Source of the DNA: Solirubrobacteraceae bacterium
Lineage (GTDB): Bacteria > Actinomycetota > Thermoleophilia > Solirubrobacterales > Solirubrobacteraceae
Direction of reading: 5' to 3'
Assembly (NCBI GenBank): GCA_030447505.1
Contig: JAUJOT010000005.1
Span: forward strand, 62,001-126,000
Length of the DNA stretch: 64,000 nt
Shown: positions 8,275 to 15,886 of the stretch, in pieces
Position numbering within the stretch: position 1 is the first letter of the stretch
Layout of the letters: the number at the start of each line of letters is the position of its first letter
Made by a program: the position numbers and the translations under genes
Notes under the pieces: model-generated
What the model saw: the letters and a program-made list of their open reading frames with translations, nothing else
Told to the model about the DNA's origin: nothing
Databases searched by the model: none

Positions 8275-9695
8275 CCGAGTTCGAGCCCGTCATCGGCCTC
8301 GAGATCCACGTCCAGCTGTCGACGAGGACGAAGATGTTCTGCGGCTGCGCGCTGTCGTTCGGCGAGCCGCCGAACACGCTGACCTGCCCCGTCTGCCTCG
8401 GCCTGCCCGGCACGCTGCCGCGCGCCAACGCGCAGGCGATCCACTTCGGGCTGATGATCGGCCTCGCGCTGGGCTCGGACCTCGCGCCGCGCTCGATCTT
8501 CCATCGCAAGAACTACTTCTATCCCGATCTGCCCAAGGGCTACCAGATCAGCCAGTACGACGAGCCCCTCTGCCGCGGCGGCCAACTCGGCGAGGTGCGC
8601 ATCCACCGCGTGCACCTCGAGGAGGACGCGGCGAAGCTCGTCCACGCGGGTTCGAGCGGGCGCATCCACGGCTCCGACGCGTCGGTCGTCGACTTCAACA
8701 GGGGCGGGACGCCGCTCGCCGAGATCGTCACCGAGCCCGACCTGCGATCTGCCGCGCAGGCGCGCGAGTGGCTGACGCTCCTGCGCACGACCCTGCGCCG
8801 GCTCGGCGTCAGCGACGTGAACATGGAGGAGGGCTCGCTGCGCTGCGACGCGAACATCTCGATCCGCCCCGTCGGCGTCACCGAGCTCGGCACGAAGACC
8901 GAGCTGAAGAACATGAACTCCTTCCGCTTCCTCGAGCGCGGGATCAACGCCGAGATCGCTCGCCAGGAGGCGCTGCTGCGCTGCGGCGGCCAGGTCGTCC
9001 AGCAGACGCTGCACTTCGACCCGCAGACCGAGCGGATCACGTCGCTTCGCTCCAAGGAGGAGGCGCACGACTACCGCTACTTCCCCGAGCCCGACCTCGT
9101 CCCGGTGGCGACATCGGAGCAGATGCTCGAGGCGGCGCGGTCCGCGATGCCGGAGCTGCCCGCCGCGCGCGAGGAGCGCCTGCAGTCGCTCGGCGTCAGC
9201 GCGGCCAGCGCCCGCCAGCTCGCCTGGCGCACGGAGCTCGGCGACTACTTCGAGGCGGCGCTGGCGGCTGACGGCGCCGAGCCACAGCCGCTGGCCAACT
9301 GGATCTGCAACGAGCTCGTCGCGCGCGTCGGCGAGGACGACCCGAACGCGTCGAAGGTGACGCCCGACGCGCTCGCCAAGCTCGTCGCGCTCGTCCGCCA
9401 GAAGGCCGTCACGATCGGCAACGCCAAGCTCGTGCTCGACCGGCTGGTCGCCGACGGCGGCGACCCGGCCGCGATCGTCGAGGCCGAGGGGCTCGGCGTG
9501 ATGGCCGGCGGCGACGACGCCCTGGACCCGATCGTGGAGGCCGCGCTGGCCGCCAACGCCGACGCCGCCGAGAAGATCCGCGGCGGCAACATGAAGGCGA
9601 TCGGCGCGATCATCGGCCACGTCATGCGCGAGACGAAGGGGCGCGCCGACGGCGCCGAGGTGACGCGGATCGTGCGCCAGAAGCTGGGGCTGTAG
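8271..9695 (+). CDS. gatB: Asp-tRNA(Asn)/Glu-tRNA(Gln) amidotransferase subunit B
   Basis: Subunit that binds and phosphorylates the misacylated tRNA and transfers ammonia to it. The 474-residue sequence opens with VIGLEIHVQL, contains the zinc-binding cysteines in CGCALSF and LTCPVCLGLPG, the signature RKNYFYPDLPKGYQISQ, the MEEGSLRCDANIS motif and the KTELKNMNS motif. The C-terminal YqeY-like tail (GGNMKAIGAIIGHVM...) that clamps the tRNA is complete. It is the last gene of the operon and is followed by a strong hairpin terminator at 9713-9746. Confidence 0.98.
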   Translation: MTEFEPVIGLEIHVQLSTRTKMFCGCALSFGEPPNTLTCPVCLGLPGTLPRANAQAIHFGLMIGLALGSDLAPRSIFHRKNYFYPDLPKGYQISQYDEPLCRGGQLGEVRIHRVHLEEDAAKLVHAGSSGRIHGSDASVVDFNRGGTPLAEIVTEPDLRSAAQAREWLTLLRTTLRRLGVSDVNMEEGSLRCDANISIRPVGVTELGTKTELKNMNSFRFLERGINAEIARQEALLRCGGQVVQQTLHFDPQTERITSLRSKEEAHDYRYFPEPDLVPVATSEQMLEAARSAMPELPAAREERLQSLGVSAASARQLAWRTELGDYFEAALAADGAEPQPLANWICNELVARVGEDDPNASKVTPDALAKLVALVRQKAVTIGNAKLVLDRLVADGGDPAAIVEAEGLGVMAGGDDALDPIVEAALAANADAAEKIRGGNMKAIGAIIGHVMRETKGRADGAEVTRIVRQKLGL

Positions 9696-9712
9696 CGCGG
9701 GCCAAACCACAA

Positions 9713-9746
9713 GGAGGGCGCGAGCGAGAAACCGCCCGCGCCCTCC
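9713..9746. terminator. Hairpin terminator between convergent gatB and DUF3618 gene
   Basis: A perfect 10-bp GC-rich stem (GGAGGGCGCG with CGCGCCCTCC) encloses a 14-base loop, flanked by AA on one side and a short pyrimidine run on the other. It lies 17 bases after gatB and 27 bases after the stop of the minus-strand gene, so it can serve both strands. There is no long U tract. Confidence 0.7.
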
Positions 9747-9773
9747 CTTCTGACAGCCTGCGGGCAGCGCCGG

Positions 9774-10463
9774 CTACGACCGGCCCACCTGCTCCTGCGT
9801 CTTGTCGGCCGCCTTCTCGGCCATCTCGCCGGCCTTGCCGCCCTGCTGCTCGCCCTGCTCCTTGACGGCATCGGCGACGCTGCCGGCCGCATCCTGGGCG
9901 GCGCCCTTGACCTGCTCGACGGTGTCCTGGACCTTCGACTGAACCTGCTGGCGCGCGTCCTGTGCGGCAGGCCCGATCTTCTCGCGCTCGATCTCCGTCT
10001 CGGGTAGCGCGAGCCCGGCGGCCAGCCCGGCCGCCGCTGCGCCCGCCACGACCGCGATCGGGTTCTCGCGCGCGGTCTCGGCTGCATGCTGTGCCTTCTG
10101 CTTGACGTCGTCCTTCGAGGGCGTGGCGTCGCCGACACGACCGGCGGCGCCTCCGACGCCGTCGGGGACCTTGGACTTGATCGCCTCGCCGTCGGGCAGC
10201 TTGTCCTTGATCGCGCCGCCGTCGGGCAGCTTGGACTTGACGGCTTCGCCGATCCCGCCTTCGCCCTCGCTGCCGCCGGGCACCTTCGACTTGAGTTCGT
10301 CGACCTTCTCCATCACGGCCTCCTTCTTGTCGTCGATCGCCTCCTTGCCGCGGTTCTTGACGTCGCCCTTGTAGGCGAGCGCGCCGACGGTCTCGCCGAG
10401 GTTCTCGCGCGTCTCGTCGATCTGCTGGCGGATCTCGTCTACCTCGTCTGACCCAGACCCCAT
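9774..10463 (-). CDS. DUF3618-type envelope protein with KSKLPDG repeats
   Basis: The 229-residue product starts with VDEIRQQIDETRENLGETVGALAYKGD, the DUF3618 pattern (a short amphipathic helix with E-x-x-R-x-x-L-x-x-T-V) found in many actinobacterial and proteobacterial surface proteins of unknown biochemical role. The middle holds three tandem copies of a KxKLPDGxAI-like unit (about residues 71-100). A single glycine/alanine-rich hydrophobic segment (about residues 133-150) could cross the membrane, and the C-terminus is a long alanine/glutamine/lysine amphipathic helix similar to LEA proteins. The start is ATG 10463, which has a strong GAAGGAGGAGG site; it overlaps the upstream gene by 25 bases. 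It is the last of three co-oriented genes and probably acts at the cell envelope, but I cannot assign a reaction. Confidence 0.8.
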   Translation of the reverse strand: MGSGSDEVDEIRQQIDETRENLGETVGALAYKGDVKNRGKEAIDDKKEAVMEKVDELKSKVPGGSEGEGGIGEAVKSKLPDGGAIKDKLPDGEAIKSKVPDGVGGAAGRVGDATPSKDDVKQKAQHAAETARENPIAVVAGAAAAGLAAGLALPETEIEREKIGPAAQDARQQVQSKVQDTVEQVKGAAQDAAGSVADAVKEQGEQQGGKAGEMAEKAADKTQEQVGRS

Positions 10464-11302
10464 TTGGCCTCCTCCTTCACCGTTTCGATCGTCTGCTTGA
10501 CCGACTCGACGGTCTGTTCGGGAATCGGCGGCCCTGCCTGCTCGATGCGCTTCTTGGCTCTCAGCGCGAGCACCCCGGCGACGGCGCCGAAGACGACCGT
10601 CACGATCAGCGCCGCAAGCCACGCCGGCATCGCCTCGGCGAGCGCGAAGATGATCGTCAGCATCAGCGCGAGGCCCGCGAGGTGCGCGACATAGCCGGCG
10701 CCTCCGAACAGCCCCGCGCCGATCCCGAAATCCTTCGCCTTGCCGGTCATCTCGGCCTTGGCGAGCTTGATCTCCTGCTGCGCGAGCGAGGAGCCCTGGT
10801 CGGACACCTGCTTGACCAGATCGGAGATCGGCTCGTCGCGCAGATCACCGGACGCGGCGGCGGCGTCCGTGGTCGACGCGGCCGACGAACGGCCGTTCGT
10901 CTGCGTCGCGCCGGCCTCGCCCGCGGGCTGCGGGGGTTCGGACGCTCGATCGCCGCTCGTCGCGTCGCCGTTCGCGGTCTGGGTGGGGATCTCGATGCCG
11001 TAATGGCGGTAGAGCGCGTTGACCTGCTGCTCGCTCGGCTCGCCGTCGGGCTTGACCTCCGGGGCCTCGCTGACTGCGTCCTTGTCGACGTCGACCTCGA
11101 CGCCCTTCTTGCCCGGGCGAGCGGCCGTGAGCGGCACGAGCGTCGTGTGGCTCTTGATCCGGCCGAGCTTGACGAGTGCCCACTCCGGCCGGCCCGTCTC
11201 CTCGACGAGGAAGATCTCCTCGATCGTGCCGATCTTCTCGCCCGCACGATCGAGCACCGTCTGGCCCTCCCATTCGAGGGCGCTGCCAGGTGCCGGGGTC
11301 AT
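10439..11302 (-). CDS. PRC-barrel domain fused to a holin-like (DUF1469/YqjE-type) membrane domain
   Basis: Two domains are joined in one 287-residue protein. Residues about 8-80 look like a PRC-barrel (LEWEGQTVLDRAGEKIGTIEEI, then a beta-rich stretch ending VPLTAARPGKKG), followed by a helical EQQVNALYRHYGIEIP element often seen after PRC-barrels. A low-complexity linker rich in alanine, threonine and glycine runs to about 150. The rest matches the phage holin superfamily III/YqjE pattern: DLVKQVSDQGSSLAQQEIKLAKAEM, then two hydrophobic helices separated by a short turn (about 200-250) and a basic tail. It lies between and overlaps both operon neighbours (4 bases upstream, 25 bases downstream). 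A role in membrane or cell-surface organisation is an inference from the domains only. Confidence 0.8.
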   Translation of the reverse strand: MTPAPGSALEWEGQTVLDRAGEKIGTIEEIFLVEETGRPEWALVKLGRIKSHTTLVPLTAARPGKKGVEVDVDKDAVSEAPEVKPDGEPSEQQVNALYRHYGIEIPTQTANGDATSGDRASEPPQPAGEAGATQTNGRSSAASTTDAAAASGDLRDEPISDLVKQVSDQGSSLAQQEIKLAKAEMTGKAKDFGIGAGLFGGAGYVAHLAGLALMLTIIFALAEAMPAWLAALIVTVVFGAVAGVLALRAKKRIEQAGPPIPEQTVESVKQTIETVKEEAKWGLGQTR

Positions 11303-11862
11303 GATCCGGGAGCAGTCGGTTCGTCCTCGTCGGGCGAATCGTCCGGCCGCGAGGCCTTGAGCGCGCGCCCGGCGGCAAAGCCCGCCGCCGCGCCGACCGC
11401 GGCAGCCGCCGCCGGATTGTCCTGGGCCGCCTTCTGCGCGGCGCCGACGAGCTTCTCGCCGTCGGCCTGCTCGAGGTAGTCGCCGACGTTCTTGACCTTC
11501 TCGGCGGCCTGTTCGGCGACCTGCGCCGGACCGTCCTTGCCCTGGTTGCGCAGCTCGCCTGCGACGCCGTCCAGCGCCTCGCCCTGCGCGCCGATCTGCT
11601 GGCCGACCTGGGTCGACTTCTCGTCCACCTGCGCGGATGCCTTGTCCTTGGCCTGCCCGGCGGCGGCCTGCGCGTGGGACTTCGCCTCGCCCGCGACCTC
11701 GCGCGCCTTCTCCTTCGCAGGGGCGGCGGCCTGCTGTGCCTTGTCCTTCACCTGCTCTGCGCTGTTGGACTGCTCGCGAGCCGGCGGCGCTGCGACGTCG
11801 TCCGCGTCGGAGATCATCTGCTGCGGCGGTCCGGACTCGACCTTGATGCGTTGCTCTGACAT
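11299..11862 (-). CDS. LEA-like amphipathic helical protein
   Basis: First gene of the three-gene minus-strand operon. The 187-residue product is built mostly of alanine, glutamine, lysine and glutamate in 11-residue-like periodicity (AEQVKDKAQQAAAPAKEKAREVAGEAKSH-type), as in late-embryogenesis-abundant desiccation proteins and the DUF883/CsbD-like stress proteins. Near residues 155-172 an alanine/glycine-rich stretch (AAAAAVGAAAGFAAGRAL) forms a glycine-zipper hydrophobic helix like that in the DUF3618 protein of the same operon. No enzyme motif is present. The start ATG has an AGGAAAGGGG purine run 11 bases upstream. Bases 11863-12106, between this gene and the plus-strand gene at 12107, contain no further gene that I can support. 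Confidence 0.7.
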   Translation of the reverse strand: MSEQRIKVESGPPQQMISDADDVAAPPAREQSNSAEQVKDKAQQAAAPAKEKAREVAGEAKSHAQAAAGQAKDKASAQVDEKSTQVGQQIGAQGEALDGVAGELRNQGKDGPAQVAEQAAEKVKNVGDYLEQADGEKLVGAAQKAAQDNPAAAAAVGAAAGFAAGRALKASRPDDSPDEDEPTAPGS

Positions 11863-12106
11863 GCGGCAGAGCCCCTTTCCTCTCGGTGCAGATCCTCGTC
11901 TACGACCCGCGAATGGTTTTCGGTCTTTCAGTCCGCTACCCGCCGGCGCTGCCGTGCCACCGCCTTAATTCGCTCGGTCGGCGCGAAGCCACTCGCGCGC
12001 GCCGGCGCGGCGCGCGCGAGAAGGCGCGCCCGCGCGCGCTCTCGGGGCGTAGCATCTGCGCCCAGTGGACGACCACTAGTCCGCCCGGCGACGAAGGAGG
12101 CACGCG

Positions 12107-12331
12107 ATGTCCAAGCTCATCCGCATGGATCACACCGGTCACTCGACGGTCGCCGAGTGGACAGCCGACGACCCGGCCGCGGTCGAGGCGGCGGTCGAGG
12201 CGTTTCGCGAGCAGCTCGAGCGCGGCTATCTCGCGATGGTCACGGCCGGCCCCGGCCAGGCGGAGCAGGTCCGCGAGCTGCCGGTCGACGCCGAGCTCGT
12301 GATCCTGCGCCTGCCGCTCGCGGGCGGCTGA
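12107..12331 (+). CDS. Small protein of unknown function (74 residues)
   Basis: A short gene with a clear GAAGGAGG ribosome-binding site 6 bases before ATG. The product MSKLIRMDHTGHSTVAEW... is predicted to be soluble, begins with a beta strand, has a central helix (AAVEAAVEAFREQLERG) and ends with two beta strands containing a hydrophobic VILRLPLAGG tail. The TGHSTVAEWTADDPAAVE pattern is reminiscent of small ubiquitin-fold or sensor-like proteins, but I cannot name a family. The good ribosome-binding site, codon bias and conserved-looking fold argue that it is real. Confidence 0.6.
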   Translation: MSKLIRMDHTGHSTVAEWTADDPAAVEAAVEAFREQLERGYLAMVTAGPGQAEQVRELPVDAELVILRLPLAGG

Positions 12332-12345
12332 TCGTCAACAGCCCG

Positions 12346-13017
12346 ATGGCGGCGGTCGAGGTCCTGCCCGAGGCCGAGGCGCTCCCCTGGCGCCCGCGCG
12401 TCGACGCCGTGCGCCTGCGCCGCCAGGGCCGCCTGTGGACGCTGAGCGCGGCCTTCCACGTCCTACCGTTCGCCGTCGCCGCGGCGCTGCTCACGTGGGT
12501 CCAGCCGCTCGCGCTGCCGGTGGCGCTCGCCTGCCTCGCCCACGCGTGGGTCATCCCGGAGCTCTACGCGCAGCGCGGGGCCAACGTCCTGCGGCCGCGC
12601 TCGCGCAAGGCCGATGCGCCCGAGCGGCGCTCGGTCGGCCTGCTCGGCGACCTCGTCGGCCACGAGGCGCGCGAGCTGCACGCGCGCACCGGGCTCGTGG
12701 TCGAGCGGGGCCGGCTGGGCACGTGGATCGTCGGCGAGGCCGGCGCGGTGCTGCTGCACGGCCGCCGCGGGCGCGCCTACTGCTACTGCATCAAGGTCGA
12801 CCCGCACCACCCGGCCGCCGGCGAGCTGCCGTCCGGCGACCGCATCGCGCACCTCCTGCTCGCCCTGCGCAGCGACGAGCAGGGCTTCGCGACGGTCGCG
12901 AACCTCTCGTTCGCCGGGGGGCGGCGCCGGCTGCGCCGGCGGATGCGCAAGGAGATGCGTCCGGCGCTCGATGCGGCGGCCTTCGGGTTGGGCGGCGCGT
13001 CGAGCGGCATCCGCTGA
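12346..13017 (+). CDS. Membrane protein of unknown function with a NERD-like C-terminal region
   Basis: The 223-residue product has two adjacent hydrophobic segments (about residues 33-50 and 53-70), then a soluble domain of about 150 residues. That domain contains LLGDLVGHEARELHARTGLVVERGRLGTWIVGEAG, a beta-rich cysteine pair (AYCYCIKVDPHH) and a basic C-terminal helix GRRRLRRRMRKEMRP. I do not recognise a characterised family; the layout resembles uncharacterised proteins of Solirubrobacterales. ATG 12346 is chosen because it lies just after the stop of the preceding small gene and begins the first plausible amphipathic stretch; no strong ribosome-binding site is visible. NERD-like is only a loose impression of the fold. 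Confidence 0.6.
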   Translation: MAAVEVLPEAEALPWRPRVDAVRLRRQGRLWTLSAAFHVLPFAVAAALLTWVQPLALPVALACLAHAWVIPELYAQRGANVLRPRSRKADAPERRSVGLLGDLVGHEARELHARTGLVVERGRLGTWIVGEAGAVLLHGRRGRAYCYCIKVDPHHPAAGELPSGDRIAHLLLALRSDEQGFATVANLSFAGGRRRLRRRMRKEMRPALDAAAFGLGGASSGIR

Positions 13018-13060
13018 ATCTCCGACCTCGCGCGCTGCGCGCGCCCGTCCGCCGGGCGGC

Positions 13061-13066
13061 TAGGCT
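13061..13066 (+). promoter_or_regulatory. -10 hexamer of a probable leaderless promoter
   Basis: TAGGCT is followed by 7 bases and the ATG of the 60-residue membrane protein at 13074. There is no Shine-Dalgarno sequence. Confidence 0.45.
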
Positions 13067-13073
13067 TGAAGGC

Positions 13074-13256
13074 ATGTCCACCTCCACTCCTTCGAGCGGC
13101 GCCTCGCTCGGCAAGCGGGCGCTCGCGCTTCTGGTCCTGCTGGTCGCCGCCTGGATCCTCTTCAAGTTCGTCATCGGGCTCGTCACCGCGCTCGCGACCG
13201 TCATCGTCATCGTGGTGGCGATCGCCGCCGTGATCTGGGCGATCCGGGTCCTCTGA
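13074..13256 (+). CDS. Small hydrophobic membrane protein (60 residues)
   Basis: Encodes a polar N-terminus (MSTSTPSSGASLGKR) followed by two near-continuous hydrophobic stretches (about residues 16-37 and 39-58), suggesting a membrane hairpin. No family is recognised. The leaderless-type promoter in front and the very high GC3 of the frame support it. It ends 12 bases before the next membrane protein, with which it may be co-transcribed. Confidence 0.55.
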   Translation: MSTSTPSSGASLGKRALALLVLLVAAWILFKFVIGLVTALATVIVIVVAIAAVIWAIRVL

Positions 13257-13268
13257 GCACTAGCCGCG

Positions 13269-13571
13269 ATGGCCGGGGGCGGGTATGTCGTCATCGCGCT
13301 GAGCTTCGGCCTGTCGGCCGCGATCGTCGGCAGGATCAAGGGCAGCTCGTTCTTCATCTGGTTCGTCATCGGCGCCGTCGTGCCGGTGATCGGGCTGCTC
13401 GCGGCGATCGCGTTTCGCTCCGAGCGCGACGAGCCGCGGCGCGAGTGCCCGACCTGCGGGCGCGTCTGCAAGCTGCACGACGCGGTCTGCGTGCGCTGCG
13501 GGACCGACCTCGAGTTCCCCGACGCCGCGATCACCCCGGAGAACAGCGCTCCCGCAGCCCGCCAGGGCTGA
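13269..13571 (+). CDS. Membrane protein with C-terminal zinc ribbon
   Basis: A 100-residue product with two N-terminal hydrophobic helices (about residues 5-22 and 30-50) and a cytoplasmic C-terminal zinc ribbon: CPTCG and, 11 residues on, CVRCG (a C-x2-C ... C-x2-C pattern). Similar small proteins are common in actinobacteria, often annotated as hypothetical zinc-ribbon proteins. The ATG at 13269 lies 12 bases after the previous stop. What it binds or regulates cannot be told from the sequence; ilvB transcription starts immediately downstream. Confidence 0.65.
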   Translation: MAGGGYVVIALSFGLSAAIVGRIKGSSFFIWFVIGAVVPVIGLLAAIAFRSERDEPRRECPTCGRVCKLHDAVCVRCGTDLEFPDAAITPENSAPAARQG

Positions 13572-13578
13572 ATGAGGC

Positions 13579-13639
13579 TAATCTCCCCGTCCACGCCGGC
13601 CAGCGGGGCCGGCTCGTCTCAGGGAGAGGAGGTCGTGAC
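13579..13639 (+). promoter_or_regulatory. ilvB promoter and 5' leader with a GC hairpin
   Basis: TAATCT at 13579-13584 is a good -10 element just after the upstream stop codon. The predicted leader of about 48 bases contains a 7-bp perfect stem (GCCGGCC at 13595-13601 with GGCCGGC at 13607-13613, 5-base loop) and then an AGGGAGAGGAGG ribosome-binding site before the ATG at 13640. I see no leader peptide rich in branched-chain codons and no T-box. Confidence 0.45.
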
Positions 13640-15319
13640 ATGCGCGCCGTCGACGCCATCATGGAGTGCTTGAAGGCCGAGGGCGTCGAGGTCGTGTTCG
13701 GCCTCCCCGGCGGAGCCAACCTTCCCACCTACGACGCCTTCGTCGATGCCGGCATCCGGCACGTCCTCGTGCGCCACGAGGCCGGCGGCGGCCACGCCGC
13801 CGAGGGCTACGCCAAGGCGACCGGCAGGGTCGGCGTCGCGTTCGCGACCTCGGGACCGGGCGCGACGAACATCGTCACGCCGATCGTCGACGCGATGATG
13901 GACTCCGTGCCGACGGTGTTCATCACCGGCCAGGTGCGCACGGACCTGCTCGGTACCGACGGCTTCCAGGAGACCGACACGCTCGGCATCACGATGCCGG
14001 TCGTCAAGCACTCCTTCCAGATCCGCTCGCCGCTGGAGATCCCGCGCGCGATCCACGAGGCCTTTCACATCGCGCGCTCGGGGCGCCCGGGGCCGGTCGT
14101 CGTCGACATCCCGCAGGACCTCAGCCGCGCCGACATCACCTACGAGCCGGTCACGGACCTGAACCTGCCCGGCTATCAGCCGACGACGGAGGGCAACACG
14201 AAGCAGATCCGGCAGGCCGCCAAGGCGATGGCCTCCGCGCGCCGGCCCGTGATCTACGCGGGCGGCGGCGTCATCAACGCCAACGCCTCGCAGGAGCTGA
14301 GCGAGTTCGCGACGAGCGACCGCTTCCCGGTCACCTGCACGCTGATGGGTCTCGGCGCCTTCCCGGCGCCGCACCCGCAGTGGCTCGGGATGCTCGGGAT
14401 GCACGGCACGCGGACGGCCAACTACGCGATGGACGAGGCGGACCTGATCTGCTGCATCGGCGCGCGCTTCGACGATCGGATCACCGGCAAGCTGTCGGAG
14501 TTCGCCCCGCACGCGAAGTTCATCCACATCGACATCGACCCGGCCGAGATCTCCAAGAACATCCCGGCCCATATCCCGATCGTCGGCGACTGCCGCAACG
14601 TGCTGAGGAAGCTCATCAAGGAGTACCGCGCGCTCGAGGGCGTCGACACGTCGCGGACGGACGAGTGGTGGCAGAAGATCCGCGCCTGGCAGGAGAAGCA
14701 CCCGCTGCGCTACGAGGACTCCACGGACGCCGAGATCAAGCCGCAGTACATGGTTCAGGCGCTCTACGAGGCGAGCGGCGGCGACGCGATCGTCACCTCC
14801 GACGTCGGTCAGCACCAGATGTGGGCGGCGCAGCACTACCACTTCGCCAAGCCCCGCCGCTGGATCAACTCGGGCGGGCTGGGAACGATGGGCTTCGGCC
14901 TGCCGGCGGCGCTCGGCGCGCAGGTCGGCTGCCCCGATCAGACGGTCGTCTGCATCGCCGGCGACGGCTCGATCCAGATGAACATCCAGGAGCTCGCGAC
15001 CTGCTCACAGGACAAGATCCCCGTGAAGGTGTTCATCATGAACAACGGCTACCTGGGCATGGTCCGCCAGTGGCAGGAGCTCTTCTGGGACAAGCGCTAC
15101 TCGCACGTCGACATGGGCTCCTACCCGGACTTCGTCAAGCTCGCCGAGGCCTACGGCGCGACCGGGATGCGCCTGACCGACAAGACGACGCTCGTCGACG
15201 ACATGAAGACGGCGCTCGCGACCGACGGCCCGGTGCTCGTCGACGTCCGCGTCACGCGCGAGGAGAACACCTATCCGATGATCGCGCCCGGCCAGCCGGC
15301 GCGGGACATGGTGGGGTAG
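13640..15319 (+). CDS. ilvB: Acetolactate synthase large (catalytic) subunit
   Basis: ThDP-dependent enzyme that condenses two pyruvates, or pyruvate and 2-oxobutyrate, in the first common step of valine, leucine and isoleucine synthesis. The 559-residue protein shows the N-terminal FGLPGG, the catalytic glutamate in VRHEAGGGHAAEGYAKATG (the usual spelling is RHEQGA-HAADGYARATG, so the loop is slightly divergent), the TSGPGATN segment, and the C-terminal ThDP motif GDGSIQMNIQEL with NNGYLGMVRQWQE, which is specific for acetolactate synthases. A strong AGGAGG precedes ATG 13640. The ilvN start codon abuts the stop codon. ilvC is not adjacent; it lies 42 kb downstream. Confidence 0.97.
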   Translation: MRAVDAIMECLKAEGVEVVFGLPGGANLPTYDAFVDAGIRHVLVRHEAGGGHAAEGYAKATGRVGVAFATSGPGATNIVTPIVDAMMDSVPTVFITGQVRTDLLGTDGFQETDTLGITMPVVKHSFQIRSPLEIPRAIHEAFHIARSGRPGPVVVDIPQDLSRADITYEPVTDLNLPGYQPTTEGNTKQIRQAAKAMASARRPVIYAGGGVINANASQELSEFATSDRFPVTCTLMGLGAFPAPHPQWLGMLGMHGTRTANYAMDEADLICCIGARFDDRITGKLSEFAPHAKFIHIDIDPAEISKNIPAHIPIVGDCRNVLRKLIKEYRALEGVDTSRTDEWWQKIRAWQEKHPLRYEDSTDAEIKPQYMVQALYEASGGDAIVTSDVGQHQMWAAQHYHFAKPRRWINSGGLGTMGFGLPAALGAQVGCPDQTVVCIAGDGSIQMNIQELATCSQDKIPVKVFIMNNGYLGMVRQWQELFWDKRYSHVDMGSYPDFVKLAEAYGATGMRLTDKTTLVDDMKTALATDGPVLVDVRVTREENTYPMIAPGQPARDMVG

Positions 15320-15886
15320 GTGGCCGTCGTGGGCGAGCCGGGCACGAAGGAGCTGCTGAGCCTCGACGAGCTCGAGGCGGCCGGCAACGCACGCAGCGGC
15401 CGCAAGCACATCCTGTCGATCCTCGTCGAGAACAAGGCCGGTGTCCTGACACGGATCGCGGGGCTGTTCGCGCGCCGCGGCTACAACATCGACACGCTGA
15501 CCGTCGGGCCGACCGAGGACGAGCAGTACTCGCGCATCACGCTGACGTTCGACGGCGCGATGCACTCCGTCGACCAGGTCACCAAGCAGCTGCACAAGCT
15601 CATCAACGTCCTGAAGATCCGCGACCTCGAGCCGGCCGACACGGTCGCGCGTGAGCTCGCGCTCTTCAAGGTCGCCGTCGAGGGCGCGCAGCGCGCGGAG
15701 GTCATGCAGATCTCGGAGATCTTCCGAGGAAAGGTCGTCGACGTGACGCGCCGCTCGGTGATCGTCGAGATCACCGGCACGACCGACAAGATCGCGGCCT
15801 TCGAGCGCATGGTGCGGCCGTTCGGGCTGATCGAGATGATGCGCACGGGCGAGATCGCGATCAGTCGGGGCCGCGGGGAGACGTGA
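15320..15886 (+). CDS. ilvN: Acetolactate synthase small (regulatory) subunit
   Basis: Regulatory partner of IlvB that confers valine feedback inhibition. The ACT domain is plain from residue about 30 (HILSILVENKAGVLTRIAGLFARRGYNIDTLTVGPTED), followed by the C-terminal domain with AQRAEVMQISEIFRGKVVDV. It uses a GTG start directly after the ilvB stop and carries about 28 extra N-terminal residues before the ACT domain, giving 188 residues in total, somewhat above the 160-175 usual for the family. Its stop overlaps the GTG of menF by 4 bases. Confidence 0.96.
   Translation: MAVVGEPGTKELLSLDELEAAGNARSGRKHILSILVENKAGVLTRIAGLFARRGYNIDTLTVGPTEDEQYSRITLTFDGAMHSVDQVTKQLHKLINVLKIRDLEPADTVARELALFKVAVEGAQRAEVMQISEIFRGKVVDVTRRSVIVEITGTTDKIAAFERMVRPFGLIEMMRTGEIAISRGRGET

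Noticed and set aside
13572-13639. T-box or branched-chain attenuator before ilvB
   Set aside because: The leader is too short, has no T-box motif and no run of Leu/Val/Ile codons.
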